Shown here in pieces: positions 11,857 through 24,060 of a DNA stretch of 64,000 nucleotides. Each line of letters opens with the position of its first letter. Position 1 is the first letter of the stretch. Origin of the DNA: Spodoptera frugiperda (lineage: Eukaryota; Arthropoda; Insecta; Lepidoptera; Noctuidae); NCBI RefSeq assembly GCF_023101765.2, contig NC_064216.1, forward strand, positions 2,480,001 through 2,544,000. Reading direction: 5' to 3'. Under the pieces are notes generated by a model, which saw only the letters and a list, made by a program, of their open reading frames with translations, did no database searches and had not been told where the DNA came from. The position numbers and the translations under genes were made by a program.

Positions 11857-12254
11857 TCTATTCTACACATAAACTATTCAACACATAGGTAAATAATCAT
11901 TCAATATGGAACCAGAAGTTCTTGAGTTTAGCGCCTTCGAAAAATAAAATAGCTTTATTTGTATAAAATACTACCATCTATAGCCTTTTTAACCTACTCA
12001 AAAAATAACAGGTAGTTACGTAGGTAAAGTAATTAAGTACGCCACAGCTCACCCTGTGACATTAACAACAGGTATTAATTTATGTACTATTTGTTTACTC
12101 ATAAATAACACTATTATTTATCACCTTGGCATATGAGTGGGAATGTTATGAATGGTAAGATATCCAACTACCCACTAGGTAGGTACTATAATATGCACTA
12201 GGGAATAGGCAAGGCAATTTATTACTACTTAACATACTAGACGTCTAACCACCT

Positions 12255-12440
12255 CATGGCGCGTTTACATTAGGTCGGTCGTAGGTCGGTCACCGAAGGC
12301 GGTGGCCGCATTCGGTTAACAGAAACCGAATTAATACGGCCAAACCGAATACGGCCAAACGAATACCTGTTTATATTAGTTGGTGACCGAATACGGCCTG
12401 CAGCCGAATACGGTCTAACCGACTAATGTAAATGCGCCAT
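12255..12440. mobile_element. MITE K with short terminal inverted repeats
   Basis: The ends atggcgcgtttacatta and taatgtaaatgcgccat are complementary. The interior repeats the motif 'ccgaatacgg' several times in both orientations. Only one copy is seen in the window. Confidence 0.65.
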
Positions 12441-12472
12441 CAGAGTCATTTAATGGTTTAATCAGTCCATAC

Positions 12473-12669
12473 TAACTATATATTTATACCCTATAAAGTT
12501 GTAGAATTTGTTTGTTTGTTTGAACTCCCTAATGTCCAGAACTACTAGACCGATTTTGATTATTATTGTGTTGGATAGTTCATTTATTAAGGAAGGTAAT
12601 AGGTTAAAACATCACACTCCGATCAACAGGACCTGAACATAGCGGGTGAAATCGCGCGGACATAGCTAG
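12473..12669 (+). mobile_element. Non-autonomous Helitron-like element
   Basis: Related to 16927-17118. It has the 'gtttgtttgtttgaac' block, 'ccgattttgat' and a terminal 'gcgggtgaaatcgcgcgg' hairpin ending in CTAG before T. Confidence 0.6.
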
Positions 12670-12924
12670 TAACTTATATAAGAAAATTCATAGGAAATAT
12701 ATTTATTAGGAAAGAAAACAAAATTCGATTGAAACAGTTTAATATGTGGTCATCTATTGAAGATACATTTGATAAATGGCATCTACATTTAAAGTACAAT
12801 TCATAAATATGCTGATTAGGAACAAAACAAAGAAATATTGAGATCATTTTACAATAAAATGTATATAGGTAATTACATACATCAAGTTTTTACTGGGAAG
12901 ATAATTAATTGCAAGAAATCTGTT

Positions 12925-13064
12925 CCCTTAGTATAAGTTTGCATTACGTGTAAAGTAATCGAAAGGAGAGCGCTTTCGGCGCTCTGATTGGCCAGTTTAT
13001 TTGAGCCGTCCAATCAGAGTACCGAACGCATTTTCGTTTCGATTACTTCCCTGTTACTGTTCCA
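12925..13064. mobile_element. Palindromic MITE family F
   Basis: A degraded copy of the fold-back element with arms 'cccttagta...aagtttgc' and the central 'ggcgctctgattggcc' / 'ccaatcagag' pair. Better copies lie at 36100, 39271 and 41956. Confidence 0.6.
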
Positions 13065-14097
13065 CAAATTCCCGTTCCTATCTCGAAACCACTTCAAAAA
13101 AAGTTGTTTACACAAAATAAATAAAATAAAATAATTAATCACAAAAGATTCATTGTGCAGTCTTAACGTTTCCATAGAAGAGATATGTATATGGCATCGA
13201 AATCATATTACATGAGTAAAATATAAACATACAGCGTAGTAAGAAACAAAACATCTTTTATGGTGGCGCTGCAATCGATTAAGGGCAACCCAATAGTAAT
13301 AAATACCATAATAAAAATAGTTCTCATAAAATCCGCAATATAGCGGTGATTTTTGTATTAACTGGATTTACTTGAGCTTTGTAAATATACAAAATATAGC
13401 ATTGATTGTGTATTAGATAAAAATAATCACAAAAATCATTTTACGTTAATTTTCTAATGAAAAGTTACAACCATAGAATAAAATTTAAAAAAAACTTACA
13501 ATAATAAAATTAAAAACGAGATCGATTAAGTCTAGGTTTCATAAAAATTATCACGAAAATACAGTATGTTAACTAAAAGAGGGCGTTCCTTTAAACTCGT
13601 TAATCTATCATGAATAGATTAAAATAAAAATATCAACATAGAAAAATAAGTAATATATTGCAATGTTGCCTTCCTTCAACTACGCGTGCACAGAGTGTTT
13701 CTTAAACGAATCGATTTAAAATTTTTGGTGAAAATTGTTTTGTTTTTGAATGATAATTTTTTTTTTAGCATGTATGGATGCTATACTATTGCGGGTTAAC
13801 AGGAACGCCCTCTGTTAATTAACATATTGTATAATAAATTAAGTTATGATTATGTTTGAGTATAAAATTAGGTATTATTTAAAATTGATATGCCTCTGTT
13901 ACATTGAAACTTACACTAAAAATTATCCCAAATTAGTTACATAATCTCATAATGCCTCCTGTACTTGTGCTTACCATAATTAACCCATTATTCGTTTATA
14001 AATATTTATTTGTAACTGTTTTTTTGTAAATGAGCAAAAATGGAATGTTAAATGTCTTGAAAATAACAATTTCAATTTAATTTTTGAGTCAATCGCT

Positions 14098-14226
14098 TTT
14101 TTTAAGGGGAGAAAATCATCCAATAACTTCTTCCGCCCTGGGCGAGGCAAGAGGGAGTGTCAGACTCTTACTGACTAAAACCCACCCCGTTCCTACTAGT
14201 GCTTGTCGAGCCGGAGCCCCGGTAAA
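14098..14226 (-). repeat. SINE-like family A copy
   Basis: Reverse copy in the intergenic DNA about 450 bp beyond the PXYLP1 stop codon. It includes 'gtcagactcttactgact' and 'cgagccggagccccggta'. Confidence 0.6.
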
Positions 14227-14676
14227 TCAGACCCCCAATAAATAATGTGGTAAGTAATGTCCGCCCGAATCTTGGCCAAAAAAAAACATCTTCGGCCAAA
14301 ACACCATCTTTGGAGGAAGTAACCTTCGGCCCAAAATCCTCTTTCACCTCATTAGCTTTAGTAGTTATCCCATTAGTATTGAAATATATCTTTTCATTGT
14401 ACATCTTAAAGTTTATCTTAAATATTTAAGGAGTGATCTTTAAAATAATTACTTAACATTTTTTCGAATTCTATTGAAATTCAGTCACTTCATTAATATA
14501 CTTAATTGAGACAAATACGTCACAAACCGATACCTTAAAAGTACAACAGTTACAAATAAATATCCTCTACATACATACATAAATAAATATCCCATAAAAA
14601 TCTCATTTTCACTTAATTACAAAGTACTTAAACCAAAAAATAAATAACAAATATTGATCGTAGGTACATGAAAACT

Positions 14677-17600
14677 TCAATAGATATGTTTCGAGTTCCC
14701 ATAGCTTGCGCACGCATCTTTGAAATTGGTCACGTTGAAGCTAGCGAAATAATCGTCGTGTATAAACCGTACAATATTCTCTATGGGACAGAGATATGTA
14801 TTGTATATCTTTACGTCATCGATCGGGTCAACGACCTTCATTACCACATTCTGCCTAGATTTGCAAAAACTCAATTTATTCGTAACATCCTCCCCATTAT
14901 AAACCACTCTGAAATAAAAGTCTTGTGCGATGGCTTTTCTTTTCGTGAATTTGAACTCGTCTCGTAAATCCTTTTTTCTGTAAACTTCGAATATCATTCT
15001 CGATGCGTACTGTATGTTGTAGTGTTGATAGTTGTGGAGGCCGAGAGCTAGTATCAAGGCTTGTAACGTCTTATCGTGACCGGAATACACGACAAACTTG
15101 GGCTTATTCTCAGATATCATCCGAATCATATTCTGGACAATATTATGTATCAAGCCGTACGCTACAAGCAAGCCTCTTCTTCTGTTGTGCACGTTCTTAA
15201 TTTCTTGCCGATAACTCCACTCTAAATACGCAAACAGGGACATTACATGTTCCTTTTTGATGCAGAAATCTTCAGAACTTTCTGGCGTTGGCTCTTTATA
15301 ATCTTCGTCAAAGTCCGTGTCCATTCGGGCGTCGTTCGGGAAATTGAAATCTGCGTCTAGATTCTTTTTTACTATAACTACGTCTTCGTATCCGTCCGCA
15401 TTGTCCAAGTACCGTTGTTGGTAGTAGAGTAACTTCTCTCTCTCCATTTGAGCGTCAAAGTCTAGAGGGACTTTCTTACTGTCGTAGTACTTGCCTATAA
15501 TGTCCCTGGCTTTCCTGCCTATTTCATTATTGAAGTCCATTTGGTTATTGATGTAATCTAGTTCCATGTTCAACGTGTCTATGTCTACGTCCAAGATCTT
15601 TCTAGAAGGAATGGTGTTTGGGCGAAACTTTTTGTGTTTTTTGTCTAGTGATAGTTTCGGCTTACTCGGTGGTTTCGGTTTCTCTGTGCACGGGAGGGCG
15701 GCGTCGTGGCACATGTACGCGAGGAGGGCGTCCCTCACTACGTCTGCGTCTGGGTGTTCTTGCGATTCAAACAGGACTTTGGACAGTTTACTGACTAGCT
15801 CCTTGATTGCAGGGTGAGATTCCAGGCGGTTCTTCGCTTGCGTGTTGATTTTTCTGGAATTTATCAAAACAATAATGAATTTATGTTAATGGACACATTT
15901 TTTTACTTCTACGAAATAATAACAGAAGTCTTAATTTTAGTTGTAACTCTTTTAGGTTCTCTTTTATAATTTGTTAGTTCAAAATGTAAATCCGGAATAT
16001 CTCTCAAAATAGTACCGAAATATAAAATGTTCAATACTGACTTGTTAAGTGCATGATGTGCAGCGCAGGCGCAGTCTCGGAAGCAGAAGGCGACGCTGTG
16101 TGCCTCCCGTGCCGGGGCGGCGCGCGCCCCCGCCGCGCCCCGCGCCGCGCCCCACCACAACCCCACCAGAGACTGGTACGTGCGGCGGTAGCGAGTGCTG
16201 TACGATATCACTTCACCTGGGGAATACCATTTATATTAGTGGAGACGGTATAACTTAATAATAAAAACTAAAAATTCGGTTCAATTAAGCTAAAATTAAT
16301 TAATAAAATAAATAAACAATTCGAGTGTTCGACTAGTTTCAGACCACATCGGAACCCATAAATATAAGTTATGTACGAGGGAAGCGCGTCGCGTCGGGCA
16401 GTTATCTTCGAAAAAGAAGTTTATGTGTAGTATGTCTTAAGGTCAAAAAACAATAGGTAATTGGTACACTTACCAGTATCTTTCTTGCCCTGTGGTTCCG
16501 CGGCCTCCAAATTCAGTTTATCTCCGTACGCTTCCTTCAGAATGTTTCCTGAAAATCAATAGATATATTTAATTTAAAGCTGTTTCATTACCTTATAGTG
16601 GAACATAGATAAGCTCTACATAACCACCACTTAACGACCATCTAGCTATTAGGAGACGCGAGCTGCGAACTACCTAGTAGGTTTACCGGGGCTTCAGCTC
16701 AAAAAGCAGGAGTAGGAACGGGAAGAGCCTGACGCTCTCTCTCGCCTCGCTTAAGACAGGAGAAGAAATTGGATAATTCCCCCCCTCCCACTAAAAAGGT
16801 ATTAGTAGACAGAACCCTTACTAGTAGCAGTAGTAGCCAAAAAATTATGTTACTTATGATTGAGTGACCGATACACAACATATTACCACGAGTTAAAACG
16901 ACTGGCCGTAGATTATAACAACAAAATCTATACTAATATTATAAAGCTGAAGAGTTTGTTTGTTTGAACGCGGTAATCTCAGGAACTACTGGTCCGATTT
17001 GAATAATTCTTTTTGTGTTGGATAGCGCATTTACCGAGGAAGGTTATAGGCTATAAATCATCACGCTATGATCAATAGGAACCGAGCAGAGCGGGTGAAA
17101 CCGCGCGGAAGTAGCTAGTGTATAATAACAATGTCAATAACCCTTATCTCTATAATGGTTCTCTCACATTATCCTCTATTTCATTGTCTGTTAGTTTCGG
17201 CATTTCTTCTCAGAGTAGTCGGATAGGAAATGCCGGCCTCATCTAGCTATTTGAAATATTGACGTGTAAAAGTGTTATTTTATAACCTACTAGCTACTTC
17301 CGCGCGGTTTCACCCGCTCTGCTTGGCTCCTATTGGTCATAGCGTGATGTTTTATAGCCTATAGCCTTCCTCGATAAATGCACTATTCAACACAAAAAGA
17401 ATTATTCAAATCGGACCAGTAGTTCTGGAGATTAGCGCGTTCAAACAAACAAACAAACAAACTCTTCAGCTTTATAATATTAGTAAGTATAGATTTACAG
17501 AAATAAATATCATTTATCTTACCAACAGTGATCATCTGCAGTATGCCGCGTGGCGTGAGCTGCCCCAGCGCGCAGCGCGTGCCGGGCGCGCGCGCCGGCA

Positions 17601-20600
17601 GCGACGGGAAGTTGTGGAACGGGCCCGCCACCGACACCCACCACGCGCGCCCCGTCGAACTCGAGTTCGCTACGAACTCCTCGTAGCTGAATGTTTAAAC
17701 ATCAAATTAAACATTATCATAAACTAAACACAAAGTGTGGGACAGCCATGCTTCGGCACGAATGGGCCGACTCGATCAGAATGATACCACGTCCTCACAG
17801 AAAACCGACGTGATATAACTTGTTGTGTTTCGTTGAATGAGTGATGTTACCAGAGGTCCACTCCCAACAACAGATACCTAGGCTTACATGTTAAAATATA
17901 ATCTACTAGACATGATGAACGCCTAGTGATCCCTCAATTAAAAATTTATAATTAATTTGATGATAATGTGGACCCTGTCATAAATAGATAGCATCATGTT
18001 TACAGTGTTGAGAACATTACGCATTTAATATGAACCACTATGAACGTAACATGAAACGTGCAATGAGCCTCTCTCGGTAACCTTTATTTGATCATCTGAC
18101 ATCTATTTTTTAACAAAATCTTTTATTATAAAATTATCCAAAATGTTGCAAAAAGGAAAAATCTCATATTCTGTAAACAATCGATTGTCCGATTGGTACA
18201 GTGCGGACGATTTCCGCACGGAAATCTTACAACAACAATACTTTGTTCACAAATTGTTTGTCCAAGGTTGAGTGACAATTTATAAATATGAACATCACGA
18301 TATTTCAAAACAGTACCCTTAGTATGAGTTTGCTTTACGTTGACTGAGATAAGTTTGCTTTACGTTGACTGAGATGAGTTTGCTTTACGTTGACTAAGAA
18401 CGATACGAGAGTGACTTCGGCGTTCTGATTGGCCAGCGCTAATGAACTAACCAGTCAGAGGGATTAGTACGAGTTTGTTATACGTTTAACGAGATCGAAA
18501 CGAGACCGCGTTCGGCATTCTGATTGGTTGGTTCATTCGCGTCGGCCAATCACGGCGCTGAACACGCTCTCGTTTCGATCCGACCGTTTAGTACGAGTTT
18601 GCTTTAACTCGTACTAAGGGTACTGATCAATGAGGGTTACCGCTTTTCGATCATCAGATCTGGATAATGTGTAGTATTTGGACAAACAGTAAGATCTGTT
18701 TCTGTCAGCTAATAGTATCTAAGCTGTCATATAATGGTATCCAATAGGATATAAATACCTTTTCAGGAGTGGAGAGACCGGGTCAGCATCACACGGCAGT
18801 TTGTCACCGTTCTTGAGATGTGTCAGTGGACCTCTGTCCCCGTGTCGCGTCACTACTAAAGCGCCCTGCAGCATCCACGTATCACTGTCTACTACCCCTG
18901 GAAATCATATTTTAGATGACATTAATATTTTTGTAATCCACATATTGTTGTTCCTGGTACATATAAAATTGTGTTTATAAACGCATTGATTATTATCTAT
19001 GGCTTAATAAAGCAACTGTTATATGAAGCAGCTCGACAAGTTTCAACCCGTAGTAGTAGCCCATAGTACACATCACATCAAATCAACAGCCTAAACTGGC
19101 CAAAGCCCTCTTCTCGCACGGGCACGGTTTGAGCATTAATCACCACTCTTACTCGTGGGTTGGCGATTTCAAACTTATAATCAGAAATTATAACCCCAGG
19201 TTTCCTCACGATGTTTCCTTCACCGTTACAATAGTCAGTGCTGTTTAAATAATCATAGAATGTCGACCCATCAAATGTAAAAACAAAAAGTACAACAGCT
19301 CGGAATAAGTCACTTTGGTATTTTGCCATTGGTAGGTTTCGAATCCGCACCCTTATACATGGGCCCATATTACATTATGCAACAAATTATAAGGAAAGTT
19401 TCACAGTGAACTAGCTACTCATATCTATGGGCCCCTAGCACAATGCCAAACTCGTCTAGTTTGAAAAAAGCCCTTAGAGACGGGTCCTTTACCTTCAGAC
19501 CCCCTCACAATGCTGTCGGGAGGGTTGCAAGCTCTGAGGTAGATCCTCCGAAATTTGGCGTCACTTTTTGATAAGTATTCATTGCGTACAATCTTCTTGG
19601 CTGCTATTGTTTCCTCTCCCAACGACATGTACTTATACATAACTGAAATATAAAATATTCAAAGCATGAATAACATTCACTATTGTGCATTGATGTTGGA
19701 TTCCTTTTATGTAACTTTTTCTCTTTCATAATAAACTTTCTCAATAAATATCTTCCATCTCATAATTTACTTGCTTTAAAAAAGTAGGAAAATTGGCTCA
19801 TTGTAATAGCATAATATATTCCACAAAAAAAATATGTTAAGTATTTAATTTTATACTATTATTATGTATATAGAAAATATTTTTTAATAAATATCATCTG
19901 TCTGGATGAGTGGATGCACAGATGGTCTGATTAGATTGATTCATGAATTTAAATGATTAGGTTTTTTGCAATTAATAAATGGCCCTTGTTAGTTCAACTC
20001 TAATACACAAAACCAGTACTTGTCAAGTGCTAATGCACAAAAATAGCAAATATTTTGGAGCTCAGTTAAAATTTATTAAGCTTAAATAGAAAACAACTTT
20101 TACATTGAGGAATTGCAAAGCCTGTTTAGATGTGAGGCCTTGAGCAACAGCCCACACACCCACACCTAGTTTAGCCATTGTTTTGAGCTCATACATAAAA
20201 CTAAGAAAATTTCCTAAATGTTATACCTACAACCTTTTATTGTGTGTAAGTAGCAACAGTATTATTTTAAATTATTGCATATTATCATTTTTTACAGAAT
20301 GAGAGCATTTAGAGTGTTATCATTATTCCTTATCAGCAACTACCAAATAAAATAATCACACATTAAATAGATGTATTTAAATTAAAAATATATTTCAATT
20401 TTCTAATGTTGATAATGCAAAGACAAATAAACCTTGAGTTATCTTACATAAAGATGAACCCAAGTCATCTTGGATATTTAATTAATCCGCAATAAACACA
20501 TAATTTTATTTATAAGACAAAGTATTATAGTGAAAAGAATATAGTAGTGTTTCTTACCTGTTATTAAAAAGAATATCCAAACACTCATTCCAAGATAACA

Positions 20601-20678
20601 ATAAAAAGCTCTATGGTTAAATGAAAACTTCATCATTTCTGTTATAATTTTACTTCTATTAGCGAAAATTGTAGACAT
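14677..20678 (-). CDS. PXYLP1: 2-phosphoxylose phosphatase 1-like (histidine acid phosphatase), 666 aa
   Basis: Seven coding exons, all with GT-AG introns and continuous frame: 20558-20678, 19493-19642, 18759-18897, 17523-17686, 16474-16548, 16042-16216 and 14677-15853. The family removes the 2-phosphate from xylose in the glycosaminoglycan linkage region in the Golgi. Seen here: a short basic N-terminus and one hydrophobic segment (residues ~25-40) fitting a type II signal anchor. The catalytic RHGDRGP motif is at residues 108-114, and the second catalytic motif YSGHDKTL has its His-Asp at 534-535. Between them are TRYRRTYQS and the conserved CHDAALPC, and near the end CPIENIVRFI. Against the ~480-residue vertebrate protein it is longer, mostly through a charged insert at about residues 331-472. 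Exon 6 encodes an Ala/Arg/Gly-rich run. The gene is divergent from Ku80. Family assignment is strong; substrate is inferred from it. Confidence 0.85.
16652..16795 (+). repeat. SINE-like family A copy in PXYLP1 intron 4
   Basis: Contains 'ctacctagtaggtttaccgg', 'cctgacgctctctctcgcct' and an A-tailed end after 'ccccccctccc'. It is antisense to the host gene. Confidence 0.6.
16927..17118 (+). mobile_element. Non-autonomous Helitron
   Basis: Starts TCTATACTAATATTATAAAG and ends with the hairpin gcgggtgaaaccgcgcgg followed by gaagtagCTAG. It is flanked by A on the left and T on the right, as expected for Helitron insertion. It is the inverted partner of 17290-17493 within PXYLP1 intron 4. Confidence 0.75.
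17194..17518 (+). repeat. Family R repeat split by a Helitron
   Basis: The left part (17194-17289) runs from 'gtttcggcatttcttctcag' to 'gtgttattttataacct'. The right part (17494-17518) is 'aaataaatatcatttatc'. Unbroken copies at 37047-37165 and 57606-57688 join these two parts. The right end touches the splice donor of PXYLP1 exon 4. Confidence 0.6.
17290..17493 (-). mobile_element. Non-autonomous Helitron, inverted copy
   Basis: Complement of the 16927-17118 family. It reads ctagctacttccgcgcgg at its left end and ends in 'gtataga' before T. It interrupts a family R repeat 4 bp from an exon-proximal segment. Confidence 0.75.
17730..17880 (+). repeat. SINE-like family B, 5' half
   Basis: Matches the first half of 3858-4132 ('gtgtgggacagccatgc' to 'cagaaaaccgacgtgatata'). 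It lies in PXYLP1 intron 3. Confidence 0.55.
18316..18620. mobile_element. Compound palindromic MITE family F
   Basis: It starts with cccttagtatgagtttgctt and ends with the complement near 18620. The left end has three tandem copies of a ~24-bp unit ('gagtttgctttacgttgact'). Two central gctctgattggcc-type cores show that one element sits beside or inside another. It lies in PXYLP1 intron 3. Confidence 0.65.
19082..19360 (+). repeat. SINE-like family C copy
   Basis: Shares 'cgggcacggtttgagcatta', 'ggcgatttcaaacttataat' and 'gtaggtttcgaatccgcacc' with the other family C copies. It lies in PXYLP1 intron 2. Confidence 0.6.
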
Positions 20679-21349
20679 TGTTGATATTTTAATACATTTT
20701 CTAATAAAATTTAAATGTATGATGATGATACTATTTAGATTACATTTTTAAATTTGATGAGAAAGGGAGTTAAATAAACTTATAACCAACCCACAAAACG
20801 AATGATACAAGACAGATATATATTATCATTGTGATATGGAATGTTTTGCGCTTTGCTGTGTATTTTTTGTAAACAATTTTACAACAACAATCGATTGAGA
20901 TGATAACTTTTGACGCCTACTCAATGACGTAAATAGAGATGTCCTTGTTTTGTATTTTTTGGCGTCCATTTCAGTTTCGAAGTCCACCTGAATTTTTTAC
21001 TAATGAAAATATTAAAATTAAATAATCACTTTTTAATAAGCAGTGTAATTATTTTAACCTCTGTTTAAAATATGTTTTTTTTAATTTAATTAGTTCAAAA
21101 AACATCATAATTACGAATTAAACATTTCACTATTTCAGAACGAACAAAATACTGTCAAACAGTAACCACATTCAAAACTGTCAAACTTGTTGTTTCATGT
21201 TCAAACTTGTATTTACAAATTCACACTGATTGCCGGATAAAGTGCAACTGCAACAGAATAAGTATAACTACTAAAGTAATTTCTGTTTCATACTTATACG
21301 GTCCGTGTTCTGTGGAGTTACTTATAAGTTTTTAATAAACAATTGGAAA
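20679..21349. promoter_or_regulatory. Divergent promoter region, PXYLP1 / Ku80
   Basis: About 670 bp of AT-rich, repeat-poor sequence separates the two start codons, so both transcripts must begin here. No TATA box at a convincing position could be fixed. A shared or back-to-back promoter is inferred from spacing only. Confidence 0.45.
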
Positions 21350-23933
21350 ATGTCTAAAGAACAAGGCACAATACTTATTTTGGATATAGGACGAAATGTT
21401 TCTGCAGTAGACGAGAAGGACGAAAAATGTTTTTTCCAAAGTGCTAGAGAATGTGCGGCTCGGATCATAGAACGGAAAATATTGAACCAAGGCAAAAATC
21501 TAATTGGAATAATCCTTGTGGGATCAAAGACGACTAATAATAATCTCGCAAAGCAATTCGATGGAGCATTCAAACGCATTCAGGTCTTATCAGACATGGT
21601 TACTCCTACTTGGGAAATGATCAGACAGCTGCCGGAACAGGTAATTAATAATTTATGATCATACTTACATATTATTTACGCCTAAGATTATAAAAAGTAT
21701 CATGCAAACTTTCTCTGTTACTCAATATAACTATGCAATCACTTAAAAACTGCATGATTACATAACATTGCTTCTAAACTCCATCCCTAGTGAAGTACTA
21801 TGTAGTGGAGTAATCTTAGTTTACTTAAATACCTTTTGAAAGTACTTCAGGTACTTCCCGCCTTTTATCAGATAAGAATTGCAGCAGATTACGAGGACAC
21901 TCTAAATTACTATCTTGTCTCTTTACTTGTATGGACACAACATAATATTCTTTAACACATTTTAATATTAATTTTTCAGCCAACAGATACCAAAGGTGAC
22001 TGGTTTGAAGCACTCATTGTTGCAGCCGACTATTATAAGAATGTGCTTTCCGGTGTCAAGTTAGAAAACAAACAGATTATACTGCTAACTAACTTCAAGA
22101 AGAAGGCATCTTTTGATCCTGAGAATATTGATGAGGTAAGGTGCTATGTTACATCTCTGTACACTAGGAGAGTTCTCTCTCATGTCAGCTTATAAAACAG
22201 TACTAAATTATTCAGTACTAATTATAAATAAGCCATGACAATTTATTTTTTAATTACAGGTCTTAAATGGATTCGTAGATGAAGGCTATGAAGTAAATGT
22301 CATTGGTCCAGACATTGAATCTGAAGAATATGAAAAAAATGAGTCAGTACAATTAGTTAAGCGGTTTATAGACAGCACCGGAGGAGCAACCAGCACTATA
22401 GATAACATCATGAAGTATGATCTACTCTTCCATAGGAAGAAACTCGTCAAAGGAACTCCATGGAATGTTGATCTCAGCATTGGGCCAAATATAAAAATCC
22501 CAGTGTCTGCATACATCAGAACTAGGGATGAACCAGCAGTAAAAAATTGGGTGAAATCAGTGAAAGACCCTGCCACAGGCAAGTCCAGCAAATCTGAATC
22601 TGTTACCAAAACCAAAGAATACATCAATGAAGAGACTGGCCAGGCAGTTGATGGAAGTAATAAAATATCCGGCCACCACTATGGGCAGCAGATTATACCA
22701 TTAAGTGAAATTGACAAAAATTTAATGTACCAGTCTGGAGTTAAATGCTTGTCGGTGTATGGCTTCACTTCAGCTGACAATATTCAATGGCAAAACTTGA
22801 ATGGTAATGGTTTATCCTATGTGTTTGGCAGGAAGGGTGATAAGAAAGCACAAAAGGTTGTCAGATGCCTTGTAGAATGTCTTCATGACCTGAATCTAGT
22901 GTGCATTGTAAGGAAAGTGCACAACAACAACAATTTGCCAAAACTGCATGTCCTTATGCCTGTGATTGATACTAATAATTATGTTTGCCTCTCCATGATT
23001 GGTATATGTTACAAAGAAGAAATTAAACAAATGTCTTTTCCAACAACCAACTTAAAGAAACACAAATGTTCAGAAGAACAAGTGAATGCATTCAAAGACC
23101 TTATCAGTGCTATGGATTTGACCAATGCGTATGATGACACATTTGATGATAATGAAGCATTCCCTGTAGCAGAGTGTGTGAGCCCCTCCGTGCAGTATGT
23201 GCTGGACTGCATTGCTTTCCGTGCCCTGAACCCAGACAAACCATTACCTAAACCAAGAGAAGAGATAATGACTCTATTCAAAGTACCTCCCTTACTGGAA
23301 GAGAATGCCAGAAAACCTCTGGAGAAATTGAAAACCTTATTCACTTTGACCAAGGTAGAACAAAAGAAAAGGCAAAATAAAAATCTTCTAATGAATATTG
23401 ATCAAATGCAAAATCCGAACCAAACTGATAATCCTATCACTCCAAATATGCAAAGTTATAAAGTGCACATGCCCACCAAGGATGAGGCTGAGAATGCAAT
23501 TAAAAGCATCAGCACTATCAACCCTGTTGAAGATTTCAAAGCTTTACAAAGTCAGAACAAAGACTTATCAGAACTAACCAAAGGAATGATCAAAGCTATA
23601 GAGAGCTTGATTCTCTACAACATTGATGGAAAGTATAACAAAGCATTAGATGCTATGAAACACTTGAGAATGGAATTCATCAAATCTGATCCGACTGATT
23701 ATAACAACTGGATAAAGAAGTTGAAAAGTGATTTGGTGGAACATGGTAAAACAGAAGTACTGAATCAAATTATAGAAAATCAAGTCAGTTTTATATTGAA
23801 GAGGGAGAATGAATTGAGCAATTATGAAGAGGAACACAGCCATGATGAAAGTCAATTGTTTGAAAATGATACCATTCCTGACTCCACTGAAATTACCATC
23901 AGCACTGATGTTCTGAACATGTTTGATGATTAA
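21350..23933 (+). CDS. Xrcc5: Ku80 (X-ray repair cross-complementing 5), 706 aa
   Basis: Three exons: 21350-21640, 21980-22135 and 22260-23933, all junctions in phase 0. Ku80 pairs with Ku70 to form the ring that binds broken DNA ends in non-homologous end joining. The start MSKEQGT is preferred to an upstream in-frame ATG at 21305, because the vWA-like domain begins straight after it (ILILDIGRNVSA). Visible parts: N-terminal vWA domain (~5-200), the Ku beta-barrel core (~215-450, with IPVSAYIRTRD and HYGQQIIPLSEID), and a helical C-terminal domain (~580-665, LTKGMIKAIESLI to NNWIKKLKSDL) like the Ku80 DNA-PK-binding region. The last residues (DVLNMFDD) resemble the acidic/hydrophobic tail that recruits DNA-PKcs in vertebrates. 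The length is close to human Ku80. A polyadenylation signal lies at 24055-24060. Confidence 0.95.
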
Positions 23934-24054
23934 ATTAGTGATATTAGATACCTAAGTGATTCTGAAATGTGAGATAAAAAAATAGTTGTGGGTAACTTTA
24001 AGTTGATAACTAAATTCAGTATTTTATACTATGTTCAATAATGTTATTGGTTGA

Positions 24055-24060
24055 AATAAA
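24055..24060 (+). terminator. Polyadenylation signal of Ku80
   Basis: AATAAA about 120 bp after the Ku80 stop codon. Minus-strand AATAAA copies at about 24074-24093 serve the opposing gene, so the two 3' ends probably overlap. Confidence 0.7.

Noticed and set aside
21305..21349. Upstream in-frame ATG for Ku80
   Set aside because: It would add 15 residues ahead of the vWA domain start with no family support; ATG at 21350 is preferred.
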